NCBI GenBank assembly: GCA_003243455.1
Contig: QFQS01000005.1
Coordinates: 62,001 to 126,000, forward strand
Origin: Cereibacter sphaeroides
GTDB lineage: Bacteria > Pseudomonadota > Alphaproteobacteria > Rhodobacterales > Rhodobacteraceae
Direction of reading: 5' to 3'
DNA length: 64,000 nt
The notes beneath the pieces are model-generated. The model made no database searches. It was given only the letters and a program-made list of their open reading frames with translations, and was not told the DNA's origin. The stretch's first letter is position 1, and every line of letters begins with the position of its first letter. This document shows positions 27,035-36,513 of this stretch, in pieces. The position numbers were made by a program, and so were the translations under genes.

Positions 27035-28629
27035 TCCACCACCCACTGATAGAGCCAAAGCTCGGTCAGCTTGCGTCCGTAACCCGCGATGTGCGCGGAC
27101 AGTTCCACCGTTTCTCCGGATGCACCGGATACATCCAGCACAAGCCGCCAAATGTCGGTTCCTGCGATCGGCGAGAGCGTCTGCGTCACGACCTCGCCCT
27201 TGGTGATACCGACGACCGCTTCTATATCCGCGCCGTCCTGCAGTGCGCCCAGAAGCCCACCCTTGAAGTCCACCACGAACTTTCGCGTGCCTGCGGTATT
27301 CTCGATCCCCGAGACACCGCCCTGTCCTGCGCGCGTTTCGTATACATAGGCGCGCGCATCTTCCGGGTCACGGTCAAGCGCGCCCCAGCGCAACCGATAG
27401 GCGAACTCTCGCGACTCGCCGGCGCGGATCGGGGTCTCCGGCACCCAGAAGGCGACGATGTTGTCGTTGACCTCGAGATCCGTCGGAATCTCGACCAGGC
27501 GAACCGCACCCTTGCCCCAGTCGCCAAGCGGCTCGACATCGACCGAGGGGCGGCGTTCGTAATGCGCGGCAGGATCCTGATAGCTTTCGAAAGACCGGTC
27601 GCGCTGGTGCAGGCCAAAGCGATGCACGCTCTCCTCCGCGAAGTAGCTTCCGGCAAGACGGGGCGGGTTGTTCAGCGGACGCCAGATGATGTCGCCGTCG
27701 CCGCGTTCGATACGCAGGCCGTCGCTGTCATGCACATTGGGGCGGAAATCGTCGAACTTGCCGCGGTTCTTTTCCGAAAATAGGAACATCGAGGTCAGCG
27801 GAGCCACGCCCAACTGGTCGACATCGGCACGAAAATAAAGCCGCGCGGTCACGTCCATCAACGTCTCGGCGCCCGGCGTGATGACAAAGCGATAGGCACC
27901 CGTCACGCTTTCGCTTTCCAGCGCGGCGTAGATTGTGATCGTCTCGCGGAAATCACCGGGCTTCTCGATGTAGAACCGGCTGAACCTGGGAAATTCTTCG
28001 GCGCTGGAAAGGCCAGAGTTTACGGCCAGGCCTCGCGCCGACAGGCCGTATGCCGTGCCGCGGCCAAGGGCGCGGAAATAGCTAGCTCCCAGGAAGGCCA
28101 CCAGTTCGTCCCAGACGTCAGGACGGTTCAGCGGCGTGTGCAGGCGGAAACCGGCGACACCCGGCATCTCGGCGTGGGCCGGGATACGGGTTGCAAGATC
28201 GTTGAGATACTGGAAGTCATCGGTCGTGACCGGCATCGGCGTGGCCTGATCGCCGTTGACCTCGAACAGCAGGACGGGATCCTTGAACAGCCAACCCATC
28301 GGGAAGGCATGCAGGCGGAAGAAGCTGCCTTCATCCTGCCAGCGAGCCTTGTCGGGACGGAAACTGATCAATCGGTAATCGTCATACTTCAGATCGTCCA
28401 GAAAGCTGGGTGTGCGCGTCGGCGCTACATAAGGCTGCGCCGCCAGTGCCTGCATCTCGGCGCTCAGAAGGTCAAAGTTAAATTGCTGCGGCGCAGCAGG
28501 GGCTGCCGTATCCTGTGCAACCGCCTGACGGGGCAAGGCCACGCTGGACCAAAGCAATGCCGCGACCGGCATCGCTCCAATAAAGCCGCGTCGGGTCATC
28601 TGATCGGCACGGTCAGAGGAGGCGAGCAT
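27031..28629 (-). CDS. opgG: Periplasmic glucan biosynthesis protein OpgG/OpgD
   Basis: 532 residues exported to the periplasm, where the family shapes and branches glucans made by OpgH. The N-terminus carries a twin-arginine-like signal (MTRRGFIGAMPVAALLW, residues 11-27), which is more usual for OpgD than OpgG. The body shows family landmarks FRLHAFPMGWLFKDPVLLFEV, GASYFRALGRGTAYGLSARGLAVN and LPRVINARSRFG-independent beta-sandwich stretches near the end. I chose ATG at 28629 with GGGA 5 bases upstream; the open frame to 28833 adds 68 unlikely residues. Confidence 0.92.
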   Translation of the reverse strand: MLASSDRADQMTRRGFIGAMPVAALLWSSVALPRQAVAQDTAAPAAPQQFNFDLLSAEMQALAAQPYVAPTRTPSFLDDLKYDDYRLISFRPDKARWQDEGSFFRLHAFPMGWLFKDPVLLFEVNGDQATPMPVTTDDFQYLNDLATRIPAHAEMPGVAGFRLHTPLNRPDVWDELVAFLGASYFRALGRGTAYGLSARGLAVNSGLSSAEEFPRFSRFYIEKPGDFRETITIYAALESESVTGAYRFVITPGAETLMDVTARLYFRADVDQLGVAPLTSMFLFSEKNRGKFDDFRPNVHDSDGLRIERGDGDIIWRPLNNPPRLAGSYFAEESVHRFGLHQRDRSFESYQDPAAHYERRPSVDVEPLGDWGKGAVRLVEIPTDLEVNDNIVAFWVPETPIRAGESREFAYRLRWGALDRDPEDARAYVYETRAGQGGVSGIENTAGTRKFVVDFKGGLLGALQDGADIEAVVGITKGEVVTQTLSPIAGTDIWRLVLDVSGASGETVELSAHIAGYGRKLTELWLYQWVVE

Positions 28630-28984
28630 GGTATCCCTTGTTTTCAGAGCATTTCCGCCGCGTATGTGACAGTTTCGCGGCACGATTTCCAGCAGCGCCA
28701 TACTGCGAAAAAAGCATGACTGCCATGTAATTTCGGAATGCTCGCGCGGGCGTGACAACTGGCCGCGTTCGCGTGAGATCCAACAGAAGTCCGGCAGCAT
28801 TTTCGCAGGTGCGGCATGGCCCGCATCTAGCACCCGTCCTTATGTGCGGAAAGGGTGGATTATGACGCATGTGCGTATTGGGCAGGATATTGCGCAAAAC
28901 GGCATCGGTGACTGCCTGAAAATTCAGCAGACAGCACGGCTTGCCGGATTTACGTCATATGGCGCCCGAAGAGTGCGCCGCGGG
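28630..28984. other. Intergenic region upstream of opgG
   Basis: 355 bases between opgG and the mtlK stop, with no credible gene. Lower GC than its flanks in places, with a small near-palindrome ACGCATGTGCGT at 28865-28876. Presumably holds the opg promoter and the end of the smo/mtlK transcript; no clear terminator stem with T-run seen. Confidence 0.5.
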
Positions 28985-30424
28985 TCAGTTGGCGAGATAC
29001 TCGGTCAGGACTGCCTTCGTGCCCTTTGCCCAAAGCGCATTCAGGGCCTGCGAAAACTCCGCGATGACGCGCGGGTCGCGACCGATGTCGCCATAGATGT
29101 CCTCCATGGCGAGCCATCGGGCGGGATCCTGCTTGGCGGCCTTGGCCACCTCGGTCAGCCGGTCCCAATTGGGATCGTTCGGCGCGATTTTTGCGCCGCT
29201 GTCGGATACGCCCGCGCAATATCGGCACCAGAGCGCGGATTCGAGGATCAGCCCCTTCGGCACACGGCCCGCCGCGAGGTTGTCGCGAAGCGAGGGCAGG
29301 ATGAACTTCGGCTGCCGGTTAGAGCCGTCCAGGCACAGGCGGCGGACGGTATCGGCAATCTCGGGGTTGGCGAAGCGCTGGTGGATCAGCGTGAAATAGG
29401 CGCCGAGATCGGTGTCGGGCACGGGCGGAACGTTGGGGATGATCTCTTCCCGTTCGACCTTTTCAAGGAAGCCCGAGATCAGCGGGTGCGCCATCGCCTC
29501 ATGCACCAGTTCGATGTCCATCAGGCCACCCGGATAGGCGATGATGGCATGGCCGCCGTTCAGGATGCGGATCTTCATCGCCTCATAGGCGTGGACGTGA
29601 TCGGTGAAGGTCACGCCGACCTGTTCCAGCGGCGGACGGCCGGAGGGGAAGTTGTCCTCCAGCACCCACTGGCGGAAGGGTTCGCAGGTAACGGGGACGG
29701 GATCATTCAAGCCGAACTCGGCGGCGAGCGCGCGTTCGCGCGGCCCGGTGGCGGGGGTGATGCGGTCCACCATGCCGTTCGGGAAGGCGACGTTGGCGGC
29801 GACCCAATTGGCCAGCGCCGCATCGGACAGACGGGCGAGGCCGACGACGGCGTCCTTGGTCACGTGGCCGTTGCCCGGAAGGTTGTCGCATGACATGACC
29901 GTAAACGGCGGAATTCCTTGCGCGCGGCGGCGCTTCAGCGCGGCGAGGATTGCTCCGAAGGCCGTCGCAGGCTTGTCCGGATTGGCAGCATCGGCGGCGA
30001 TCTCCGGAGCTTTCGGGTCGAAAGCGCCGGTTGCGGGGTCAACAAAATAGCCGCCCTCAGTGACAGTAAGCGAGACGATGCGGATTTTCGGATCACTCAT
30101 CGCGGCGATCAGGGCGGCGTTGTCGGGCTGCACCTCGACAAAGCCCGTCATCGCCCCGATGCGACGGGCCTTGTGACCTGCGGGGTCAAGTTCGATGACG
30201 GTCGACAGGCAATCCTGCGCCATCAGAGCGTCGCGCATCCGCGCGTCGCCTTCGCGCACACCTGCGCCGATGATCGCCCAGTCGTGACCAAGCCCCTTGG
30301 CGAACAGGTCGTCCAGATAAACGGCCTGGTGCGCGCGATGAAAGTTGCCGAGGCCGATGTGAACGATCCCCGGTGTCAGCCGCGTCCGGTCATAGCCGGG
30401 CATTGCCACAGAAGTTTTGCCCAT
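28985..30424 (-). CDS. mtlK: Mannitol 2-dehydrogenase (long-chain polyol dehydrogenase)
   Basis: NAD-dependent oxidation of D-mannitol (also arabitol/sorbitol in relatives) to the ketose. 479 residues, matching the Rhodobacter enzyme's size. N-terminal IVHIGLGNFHRAHQA nucleotide-binding region, WAIIGAGVREGD, and the family catalytic pattern KIRILNGGH (Lys...Asn-x-x-His) near residues 293-301. I chose ATG at 30424, just after the smoS stop; a TTG at 30439 would overlap it. Last gene of the polyol operon; the xylB kinase that follows in Rhodobacter sphaeroides is not here. Confidence 0.92.
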   Translation of the reverse strand: MGKTSVAMPGYDRTRLTPGIVHIGLGNFHRAHQAVYLDDLFAKGLGHDWAIIGAGVREGDARMRDALMAQDCLSTVIELDPAGHKARRIGAMTGFVEVQPDNAALIAAMSDPKIRIVSLTVTEGGYFVDPATGAFDPKAPEIAADAANPDKPATAFGAILAALKRRRAQGIPPFTVMSCDNLPGNGHVTKDAVVGLARLSDAALANWVAANVAFPNGMVDRITPATGPRERALAAEFGLNDPVPVTCEPFRQWVLEDNFPSGRPPLEQVGVTFTDHVHAYEAMKIRILNGGHAIIAYPGGLMDIELVHEAMAHPLISGFLEKVEREEIIPNVPPVPDTDLGAYFTLIHQRFANPEIADTVRRLCLDGSNRQPKFILPSLRDNLAAGRVPKGLILESALWCRYCAGVSDSGAKIAPNDPNWDRLTEVAKAAKQDPARWLAMEDIYGDIGRDPRVIAEFSQALNALWAKGTKAVLTEYLAN

Positions 30425-30426
30425 GA

Positions 30427-31197
30427 TCAGCTCATCCAATTCCCGCCATCGACGTTATACGTCTGCGCCACCACATAATCGGCCTCGGAAGAGGCCAGGA
30501 AAATCGCCATGCCCGTCAGGTCGGCCGCCGTTCCCATCCGCCCGAATGGCACGGCTGCGCCGACCTGCCGTTTCTTTTCGCCCTTGGGCAGCCCTTCGTA
30601 TTTCGCGAAAAGCGCGTCGACGCCGTCCCAGTGTTCGCCATCCACAACGCCGGGAGCGATGGCGTTGACGTTGATGCCGTGCCGGATCAGGTCCAGCCCT
30701 GCCGATTGGGTCAGGCTGATGACGGCGGCCTTTGTAGCACAGTAGACGGCGACCAACGGCTCGCCCCGCCTGCCCGCCTGGCTTGCCATGTTGATGATCT
30801 TGCCGCCGCCTCCGCGCGCGACCATGTGCCGCGCCACGGCCTGCAGGGTGAACAGGGTTCCGGCCACGTTTATGCCGAACAGCCGGTCGTAGCTGGCGCG
30901 CGTAATCTCGACGATCGGAGCGAGGCCGAAAAGCGCGGCGTTGTTGATCAGGATGTCGATGCAGCCGAGTTTCTGGACGGCTTCCGCCACCGCCGCCTCG
31001 ATGCTCGCCTGGTCCGAGACATCCATGCGGACAGCGACAGCGCCCTGCCCCAGTTCGGCGGCGGCGACCTTTGCCCCTTCAAGGTTTATGTCGGCAATCG
31101 CGACACTGGCGCCTTCGCGCAGGTAGGCCCGGGCAAACTCTAGCCCGATACCCCGAGCCGCCCCGGTAATCAGTGCGCATTTGCCGGCAAGTCTCAT
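30427..31197 (-). CDS. smoS: Sorbitol (glucitol) dehydrogenase, SDR family
   Basis: 256 residues, the same length as the Rhodobacter sorbitol dehydrogenase. Oxidises sorbitol to fructose and galactitol to tagatose in that family. Classical SDR: TGAARGIG (11-18), NNAALFG, catalytic Ser...Tyr-x-x-x-Lys (VYCATK). The end NVDGGNWMS is typical. The ATG overlaps the smoK stop as ATGA. Confidence 0.92.
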   Translation of the reverse strand: MRLAGKCALITGAARGIGLEFARAYLREGASVAIADINLEGAKVAAAELGQGAVAVRMDVSDQASIEAAVAEAVQKLGCIDILINNAALFGLAPIVEITRASYDRLFGINVAGTLFTLQAVARHMVARGGGGKIINMASQAGRRGEPLVAVYCATKAAVISLTQSAGLDLIRHGINVNAIAPGVVDGEHWDGVDALFAKYEGLPKGEKKRQVGAAVPFGRMGTAADLTGMAIFLASSEADYVVAQTYNVDGGNWMS

Positions 31198-32195
31198 GCA
31201 AGCGTCTTTCCGTCCGGCCCAAAGCGATGAATCTTTCCGGGCTGCGGTGTCAGATAGACGTTGTCGCCGTGCTTAACGTCGATCTCGCCACTCGCCCGGA
31301 CCGTCAGCATATCGCTGCCCGGCACATTCACGCGCAGGAAGGTGTCCGATCCCAGGTGTTCCGAGATGCCGACCGTGCCGCGCCAATCGCCCGAAGTCTT
31401 GGACAGGTCGATATGTTCGGGCCGCACGCCAATGGTGGTCGCGTTATGCCGCGCGGCCTCTTGCCCGTTGATCAGGTTCATCTTCGGGCTGCCGATAAAG
31501 CCCGCGACAAAGACGTTGGCTGGGTTGCGATACAGCTCCATTGGACTGCCGACCTGTTCGATGCGACCCGCATTCAGCACCACGATCTTGTCGGCCATGG
31601 TCATAGCCTCGACCTGGTCGTGGGTCACGTAGATCATGGTGGTCTTTAGCGTCTGGTGCAGTTCGCTGATTTCCAGCCGCATGTTCACGCGCAAGGCAGC
31701 GTCAAGGTTCGACAGGGGTTCGTCGAAAAGGAACGCCGCCGGTTCCCGAACGATGGCGCGCCCGATCGCGACACGCTGGCGTTGCCCGCCGGACAACTGG
31801 CCCGGTTTGCGCTCAAGATAGTTGGTCAGGTTCAGAACCTTCGCCGCGCCGTCGACCTTGCGCGCGATTTCGTCCGGGTTCATTCCGGCCATCTTCAGCG
31901 GGAAGGCGATGTTCTTGCGAACCGACATATGCGGATAGAGCGCATAGCTTTGGAACACCATCGCCAGGCCCCGCTTGGCAGGCGGCAGGTCGGTAGCGTT
32001 CACGCCGTCGATCTCGATCTTGCCGTCCGAGACATCTTCCAACCCTGCAATCAGACGCAGAAGCGTGGATTTGCCGCAGCCGGAAGGGCCGACGAAAACC
32101 ACGAATTCTCCATCCTCGATATCCAGGTCGATGGAGGGAATGACAGCCACTTCCCCGAAACGCTTGGCCACTTTGCGCAGCACGATCTTGCCCAT
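31194..32195 (-). CDS. smoK: Polyol ABC transporter, ATP-binding subunit
   Basis: 333-residue MalK-like ATPase of the CUT1 class: Walker A GPSGCGKST near 37-45, signature LSGGQRQRVAIGRA near 134, Walker B FLFDEPLSNLD, and a C-terminal TOBE regulatory domain with TIGVRPEHIDL. Powers SmoF/SmoG for sorbitol/mannitol uptake. Confidence 0.93.
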   Translation of the reverse strand: MGKIVLRKVAKRFGEVAVIPSIDLDIEDGEFVVFVGPSGCGKSTLLRLIAGLEDVSDGKIEIDGVNATDLPPAKRGLAMVFQSYALYPHMSVRKNIAFPLKMAGMNPDEIARKVDGAAKVLNLTNYLERKPGQLSGGQRQRVAIGRAIVREPAAFLFDEPLSNLDAALRVNMRLEISELHQTLKTTMIYVTHDQVEAMTMADKIVVLNAGRIEQVGSPMELYRNPANVFVAGFIGSPKMNLINGQEAARHNATTIGVRPEHIDLSKTSGDWRGTVGISEHLGSDTFLRVNVPGSDMLTVRASGEIDVKHGDNVYLTPQPGKIHRFGPDGKTLA

Positions 32196-32206
32196 CTGGG
32201 TGTCCC

Positions 32207-33037
32207 CTATTTTACCGCGCCGAAGGTCAGGCCGCGAACGAGTTGCTTCTGGCTGAACCAGCCAAGGATCAGGATCGGCGCGATAGCCATTGTGCTGGCC
32301 GCGCTGAGTTTTGCGTAGAACAGGCCCTGCGGCGCCGAGAAGCTGGCGATGAAGGCCGAAAGTGGTGCCGCTTTTGTCGTAGTGAGCGTGATGGTCCAGA
32401 ACGCCTCGTTCCAGGCCAGGATCACGTTCAGAAGCAGCGTCGAGGCGATGCCCGGGATTGCCATGGGCGTCAGGACATAGACGATCTCGTTCCAGAGGCT
32501 GGCGCCGTCCATCCGCGCGGCTTCAAGGATCTCGCCGGGGATTTCGCGGAAGTAGGTGTAAAGCATCCAGACGATGATCGGCAGGTTCATCAGCATCAGC
32601 GCCAGGACGAGGCCGATCTTGGTGTCGAACAGCCCGATCCGCTGGAACACGAGGTACAGCGGGATCATGACCGCGACGGCGGGCATCATCTTGGTCGACA
32701 GCATCCACATCAGCAGATCCTTGGTGCGCTTGCCCGGCACGAAGGCCATCGACCATGCAGCGGGGATCGCGATTGCAAGCCCGAGGAGCGTCGAGCCGAT
32801 GGAGATGACCACCGAGTTCCAGAAGAAGCGCGGATAATCCGACCGCGCCCAGACCTCGGCATAGTTGCCAAGTGTCCAGTCGGCGGTGAACAGCACGGGC
32901 GGCGAGGCGACGGCGGATGCTTCGGTCTTGAAGCTGGTGATGACCATCCACAGGACGGGGAAGAAGATCAGCAGGGCTACGAACCAGGCGGCGATTGTCG
33001 TCAGGACGTAGCGGCGGGGCGAAAGGGCGCGGGCCAT
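32207..33037 (-). CDS. smoG: Polyol ABC transporter, permease (MalG type)
   Basis: 276 residues, six membrane segments. Contains the ATPase-contact EAA loop as EILEAARMDGASLWNEIVYVLTPMAIPG (about 190-217). First helix begins near residue 13 (TTIAAWFVALLIFFPVLW). ATG with GGAG at about 12 bases. Partner of SmoF, 14 bases downstream of it. Confidence 0.92.
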   Translation of the reverse strand: MARALSPRRYVLTTIAAWFVALLIFFPVLWMVITSFKTEASAVASPPVLFTADWTLGNYAEVWARSDYPRFFWNSVVISIGSTLLGLAIAIPAAWSMAFVPGKRTKDLLMWMLSTKMMPAVAVMIPLYLVFQRIGLFDTKIGLVLALMLMNLPIIVWMLYTYFREIPGEILEAARMDGASLWNEIVYVLTPMAIPGIASTLLLNVILAWNEAFWTITLTTTKAAPLSAFIASFSAPQGLFYAKLSAASTMAIAPILILGWFSQKQLVRGLTFGAVK

Positions 33038-33051
33038 GTGTTCTTCTCCGC

Positions 33052-33924
33052 TCAGGCGTCGAGGTTCTTGCCAAGACCGCGCATCAGGAAGATCGCGACG
33101 ATATTGGCAAGGATGACTGCAATGATCCCCCCGGCAGCGGCGCGACCGATATCCTTGGCCACGATCGCCTGCTTGAAGATCATGTATGGCAGGGTGGTCG
33201 AGGCCGAACCGGGTCCGCCCTGGGTGGTCGTGTAGATTTCACCGAAGATACCGAGCAGGAAGATGGTCTGGATCAGGATCACCGCCGTGATGGCGCGCGT
33301 CAGATGCGGCAGGATAATGTAGCGGAAACGGCTGAATGCACTTGCACCATCCATCTCGGCTGCCTCCAGCTGCTCTGAAGACAGCGACTGCATCGCGGTC
33401 AGCAGGATTAGCGTGGCGAAAGGCAGCCATTCCCAGGCGACGATGCCTATGACCGATGGCATGGGGTATTGTTCAAGGAACAGGATCGGTTGCGCGCCTA
33501 ACCCACGTGCGACGGCTGCGAACAGTCCGTTCTGGGGGTGCATGAACAGGTTTTCCCAGATCGAGGCGGCAACCGGCGGCATGACGAAGAAAGGCGCAAT
33601 GACCAGGATGCGCAGGACGCCTTGCCCCTTCACCGGCTGGTCGATCAGCAGCGCGATCAGCACGCCAAGCACGACCGTGATGATCAGAACCCCGCCGACC
33701 AGCGCCAGCGTGTTCCAGATGGCGAGCCAGAAATCCGGCGAGTTCAAAAACCAGATATAGTTGTTGAAACCGACCCAGCCCGTCCGCTCGGGCGACAGCA
33801 ACCGATAGAGGCGGAACGAAAAATAAAGCGTCATCGCCAGAGGCACGATCATCCAGATGAACAGAAGGATGACCGAGGGCGCAACCATCAGGCGCGCGGC
33901 GAGACGGGTGGATTGCGTCGACAT
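33052..33924 (-). CDS. smoF: Polyol ABC transporter, permease (MalF type)
   Basis: 290 residues, six membrane segments starting near residue 12 (MVAPSVILLFIWMIVPLAMTL). EAA loop is EAAEMDGASAFSRFRYIILPHL (about 190-211). I chose ATG at 33924 with CGGAG 6 bases upstream; the frame to 33969 has no ribosome site. Confidence 0.92.
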   Translation of the reverse strand: MSTQSTRLAARLMVAPSVILLFIWMIVPLAMTLYFSFRLYRLLSPERTGWVGFNNYIWFLNSPDFWLAIWNTLALVGGVLIITVVLGVLIALLIDQPVKGQGVLRILVIAPFFVMPPVAASIWENLFMHPQNGLFAAVARGLGAQPILFLEQYPMPSVIGIVAWEWLPFATLILLTAMQSLSSEQLEAAEMDGASAFSRFRYIILPHLTRAITAVILIQTIFLLGIFGEIYTTTQGGPGSASTTLPYMIFKQAIVAKDIGRAAAGGIIAVILANIVAIFLMRGLGKNLDA

Positions 33925-34055
33925 GAGCGTCTCCGGGAAACGGGGGCCGGGGGATTTGGCGCAAGGCATCCCGCATCTGGGACAGGGAACGCGCCGGTGT
34001 CGTGGTGGACCGTTGCCGTTTGTTGCGGCAGGTGCGAAGGGCGGGGTTAGAGGAA

Positions 34056-34088
34056 CGGCCCGCCCTTCGCGGGAGGTGGGGCGGGCCG
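34056..34088 (-). other. GC-rich hairpin between smoE and smoF
   Basis: Perfect 10-bp stem CGGCCCGCCC/GGGCGGGCCG with a 13-base loop, 25 bases after the smoE stop. Expected to stabilise the abundant binding-protein message. Confidence 0.65.
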
Positions 34089-34112
34089 CGATGGCCTGCC
34101 CCGGTGGTCTGC

Positions 34113-35420
34113 TTACTTGATGTAGCCGGCGGACTTCATCTCGTCGGCTACCGCAGCCTGCGCTTCGGCCAGTGCATCGTCAGCCGATTTCTGCCCCGCA
34201 AGTGCGGCCGAGAACAACTCGCCCACCGTGGTGCCAAGACCCTGGAACTCGGGGATCGCGACGAACTGCACGCCGACATAGGGCACCGGCTTGACCGTCG
34301 GGTTGTTCGGGTCGGCCGCATTGATAGAGTCGATCGTCATCTTCGCGAACGGGATCTTGGCGTATTCCGGGTTGGCATAGAGCGAGGTCCGCGTGCCCGG
34401 AGGCACGTTCGCCCAGCCTTCCTTGGATGCGACGAGGGCGAGGTAGTCCTTGTTGGTCGCCCAGTCGATGAAGGTCTTTGCCGCCGCCTGCTTCTGGCTG
34501 GAGGTCGGGATCGCCAGCGACCACGCCCACAGCCAGTTGCCGCGCTTGCCAAGGCCGTTGTCGGGAGCGAGCGCGAAGCCAACCTTGTCGGCCACGGTCG
34601 AATCCTTGCCGGTCACGAAGGACGCGGCGACGGTGGCGTCGATCCACATACCGCACTTGCCTTGCTGGAACAGCGTCAGGTTTTCGTTGAAGCCGTTGTT
34701 CGAGGCGCCGGGCGGGCCGTAGTTGTTCATCAGATTCAGGTAGGACTCGAGCGTCGCCTTCCATTCCGGCTGATCGAACTGCGGATTCCAGTTCTCATCG
34801 AACCAGCGCGCGCCGAAGGAGTTCGACATGGCGGTCAGGAAGGCCATGTTCTCGCCCCAGCCGGCCTTGCCACGCAGGCAGATGCCATACTGCTCCTTCG
34901 ACTTGTCGGTCATCGCAGCAGCCGCTTTTTCGATGTCTGCCCAGGTGGGCGCATCCGGCATGGTCAGCCCTGCGGCCTCCATCAGATCCTTGCGGTACAT
35001 CACCATCGAGCTTTCGCCGTAGAAGGGCGCAGCATAGAGGTTGCCGTCCACCGTCAGGCCGCCGCGGATAGCGGGCAGCAGGTCGTCGACGTCGTATGTG
35101 GCGGGAAGGTCGTTCAGCGAGACGAGCCAGCCCTGCTTGCCCCAGATCGGCACTTCGTAGGTGCCGATGGTTAGCACATCATACTGGCCGCCGCCGGTGG
35201 CGATGTCGGTTGTCACATTCTGGCGCAGGACGTTTTCTTCCAGCGTCACCCATTCGACATCAATGTCGGGATGCTTGGCTTTGAAGTCATCCATCAGGCC
35301 CTGCATCCGCACCATGTCGCCGTTGTTCACGGTGGCGACGGTGATGGTCTCGGCCATGGCGGCAACCGAAAGGCAAGCCGCAGCAGACGCGCCCAACAGG
35401 GCACGAAGCGTCAGTGTCAT
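34113..35420 (-). CDS. smoE: Polyol ABC transporter, periplasmic binding protein
   Basis: 435 residues: signal peptide to about residue 23 (LRALLGASAAACLSVAAMA), then a MalE-like CUT1 solute-binding protein (TVATVNNGDMVRMQGLMDDFKAKHPDIDVEW; YGESSMVMYRKDLMEAAG; WNPQFDQPEWKATLESY). Binds sorbitol/mannitol in the Rhodobacter system; ligand here is inferred from the linked dehydrogenases. ATG with AGGGAGG upstream. Confidence 0.93.
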   Translation of the reverse strand: MTLTLRALLGASAAACLSVAAMAETITVATVNNGDMVRMQGLMDDFKAKHPDIDVEWVTLEENVLRQNVTTDIATGGGQYDVLTIGTYEVPIWGKQGWLVSLNDLPATYDVDDLLPAIRGGLTVDGNLYAAPFYGESSMVMYRKDLMEAAGLTMPDAPTWADIEKAAAAMTDKSKEQYGICLRGKAGWGENMAFLTAMSNSFGARWFDENWNPQFDQPEWKATLESYLNLMNNYGPPGASNNGFNENLTLFQQGKCGMWIDATVAASFVTGKDSTVADKVGFALAPDNGLGKRGNWLWAWSLAIPTSSQKQAAAKTFIDWATNKDYLALVASKEGWANVPPGTRTSLYANPEYAKIPFAKMTIDSINAADPNNPTVKPVPYVGVQFVAIPEFQGLGTTVGELFSAALAGQKSADDALAEAQAAVADEMKSAGYIK

Positions 35421-35445
35421 AGGTATCCTCCCTTAGTCGACGATT

Positions 35446-35498
35446 GAGCAATTCATCGCCTTGCGGGCAATTACTCGATATAGATGACGTTGTGTCAA
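35446..35498 (-). promoter_or_regulatory. Candidate smo promoter with operator half-sites
   Basis: On the minus strand TTGACA (35498-35493) is followed after 17 bases by AGTAAT (35475-35470). The -10 overlaps GAGTAATT, which forms an imperfect inverted repeat with GAGCAATT read on the plus strand at 35446-35453 (7 of 8 matching). The arrangement would place the adjacent SorC-type regulator over the start of smoE transcription. Confidence 0.55.
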
Positions 35499-35540
35499 CC
35501 GTCTTCTGCCGGTTTCATCCCAAAACAGTCTGGAATTTCA

Positions 35541-36509
35541 TCATCTGGCCTTGAGAACAGCCCGCGCAGTCGCTTCATCGGTGATGACGCCATTGAGAAT
35601 CCTGGCCTTCAGGGCTGCGGCCAGCGCCTTGACCTTGTTCGGACCTGCCGCGATCCCCACCACAGGACCGCGGCGACCGGGGGCGATGCGCACACCGCCC
35701 ACGCGTTCGTTAGTGCCGAAGTCGAGGTAGTGGCCGTCCGAATCGTAGACCCAGCCCGCAACCTCGCCCGCGGCGCCAGCTTTCTGCATCGCGCTCAGTT
35801 CCTCGCGCGTCACGAAGCCGTCAGCCAATAGCGGGGCGTCATCGCCCATCTGGCCGACACCGACGAAGACGACATCGGCGGACCTTGCCAGTTCCACCAC
35901 CCGGCGAACCGGCGCGAGGGCATGGAATGCCGCATTCTCGGCGGGGGTCACAGAGATCACGGGAACAGGCATCGGGTAATGCGGCGCGCGGACCTTGTCG
36001 GCGATACGCATGATGACATCGAAGAAACTCGCCGAACCATCCGGGGCGATATTGCCGATCAGTGAGACCAGCCTGTGCTGTTCTGCCTCCATCGAAGCCA
36101 TGGCATCGACGGTGGCGCGCAGTGCGCGGCCCGTTCCAAGCGCGATCACCAGCGGCTCGGGCATCCGAAGAAAGCGCTCTATCTCGGCTGCGGCAGTCGG
36201 CGCGACCGAGAGCAACGGATCGACCCCTGCCCCCATTGCGGGCGCCACTCGACAGCGCGTCAGATCGAAGCGTCGGATCAGTGCGGCTTCAAGGTCAAGG
36301 CAGGCACTGATGCGGTGCTCCAGCCGGACATGGATCAGCCCCTCGGCCATGGCGCGGCTGACAAGACGCTGCGCCCTTTGGCGCGAAACGCCAAGCTCGC
36401 GCGCGATCTGATCCTGCGTCATCCCGCCGACGTAGTAGAGCCACCCGGCCCGCGCCGCGTCGTCGGTCTGGCTCGGTTCAGTTTCGCTCTGCTGGGTCAT
36501 GCGGTTCAT
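35541..36509 (-). CDS. SorC-family sugar-binding transcriptional regulator of the polyol operon
   Basis: 322 residues. N-terminal helix-turn-helix (about 20-50; GGMTQDQIARELGVSRQRAQRLVSRA) and a C-terminal SorC/DeoR-type effector domain (VIALGTGRALRATVDAM; LIGNIAPDGSASFFDVI; DVVFVGVGQMGDDAPL; IAAGPNKVKALAAALKARILNGVITDE). Binds a phosphosugar or polyol in the family. I chose ATG at 36509 just after the HAD stop; the longer frame overlaps the HAD gene. A 120-base gap with a promoter separates it from smoE. Confidence 0.88.
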   Translation of the reverse strand: MNRMTQQSETEPSQTDDAARAGWLYYVGGMTQDQIARELGVSRQRAQRLVSRAMAEGLIHVRLEHRISACLDLEAALIRRFDLTRCRVAPAMGAGVDPLLSVAPTAAAEIERFLRMPEPLVIALGTGRALRATVDAMASMEAEQHRLVSLIGNIAPDGSASFFDVIMRIADKVRAPHYPMPVPVISVTPAENAAFHALAPVRRVVELARSADVVFVGVGQMGDDAPLLADGFVTREELSAMQKAGAAGEVAGWVYDSDGHYLDFGTNERVGGVRIAPGRRGPVVGIAAGPNKVKALAAALKARILNGVITDEATARAVLKAR

Positions 36510-36513
36510 GGGC

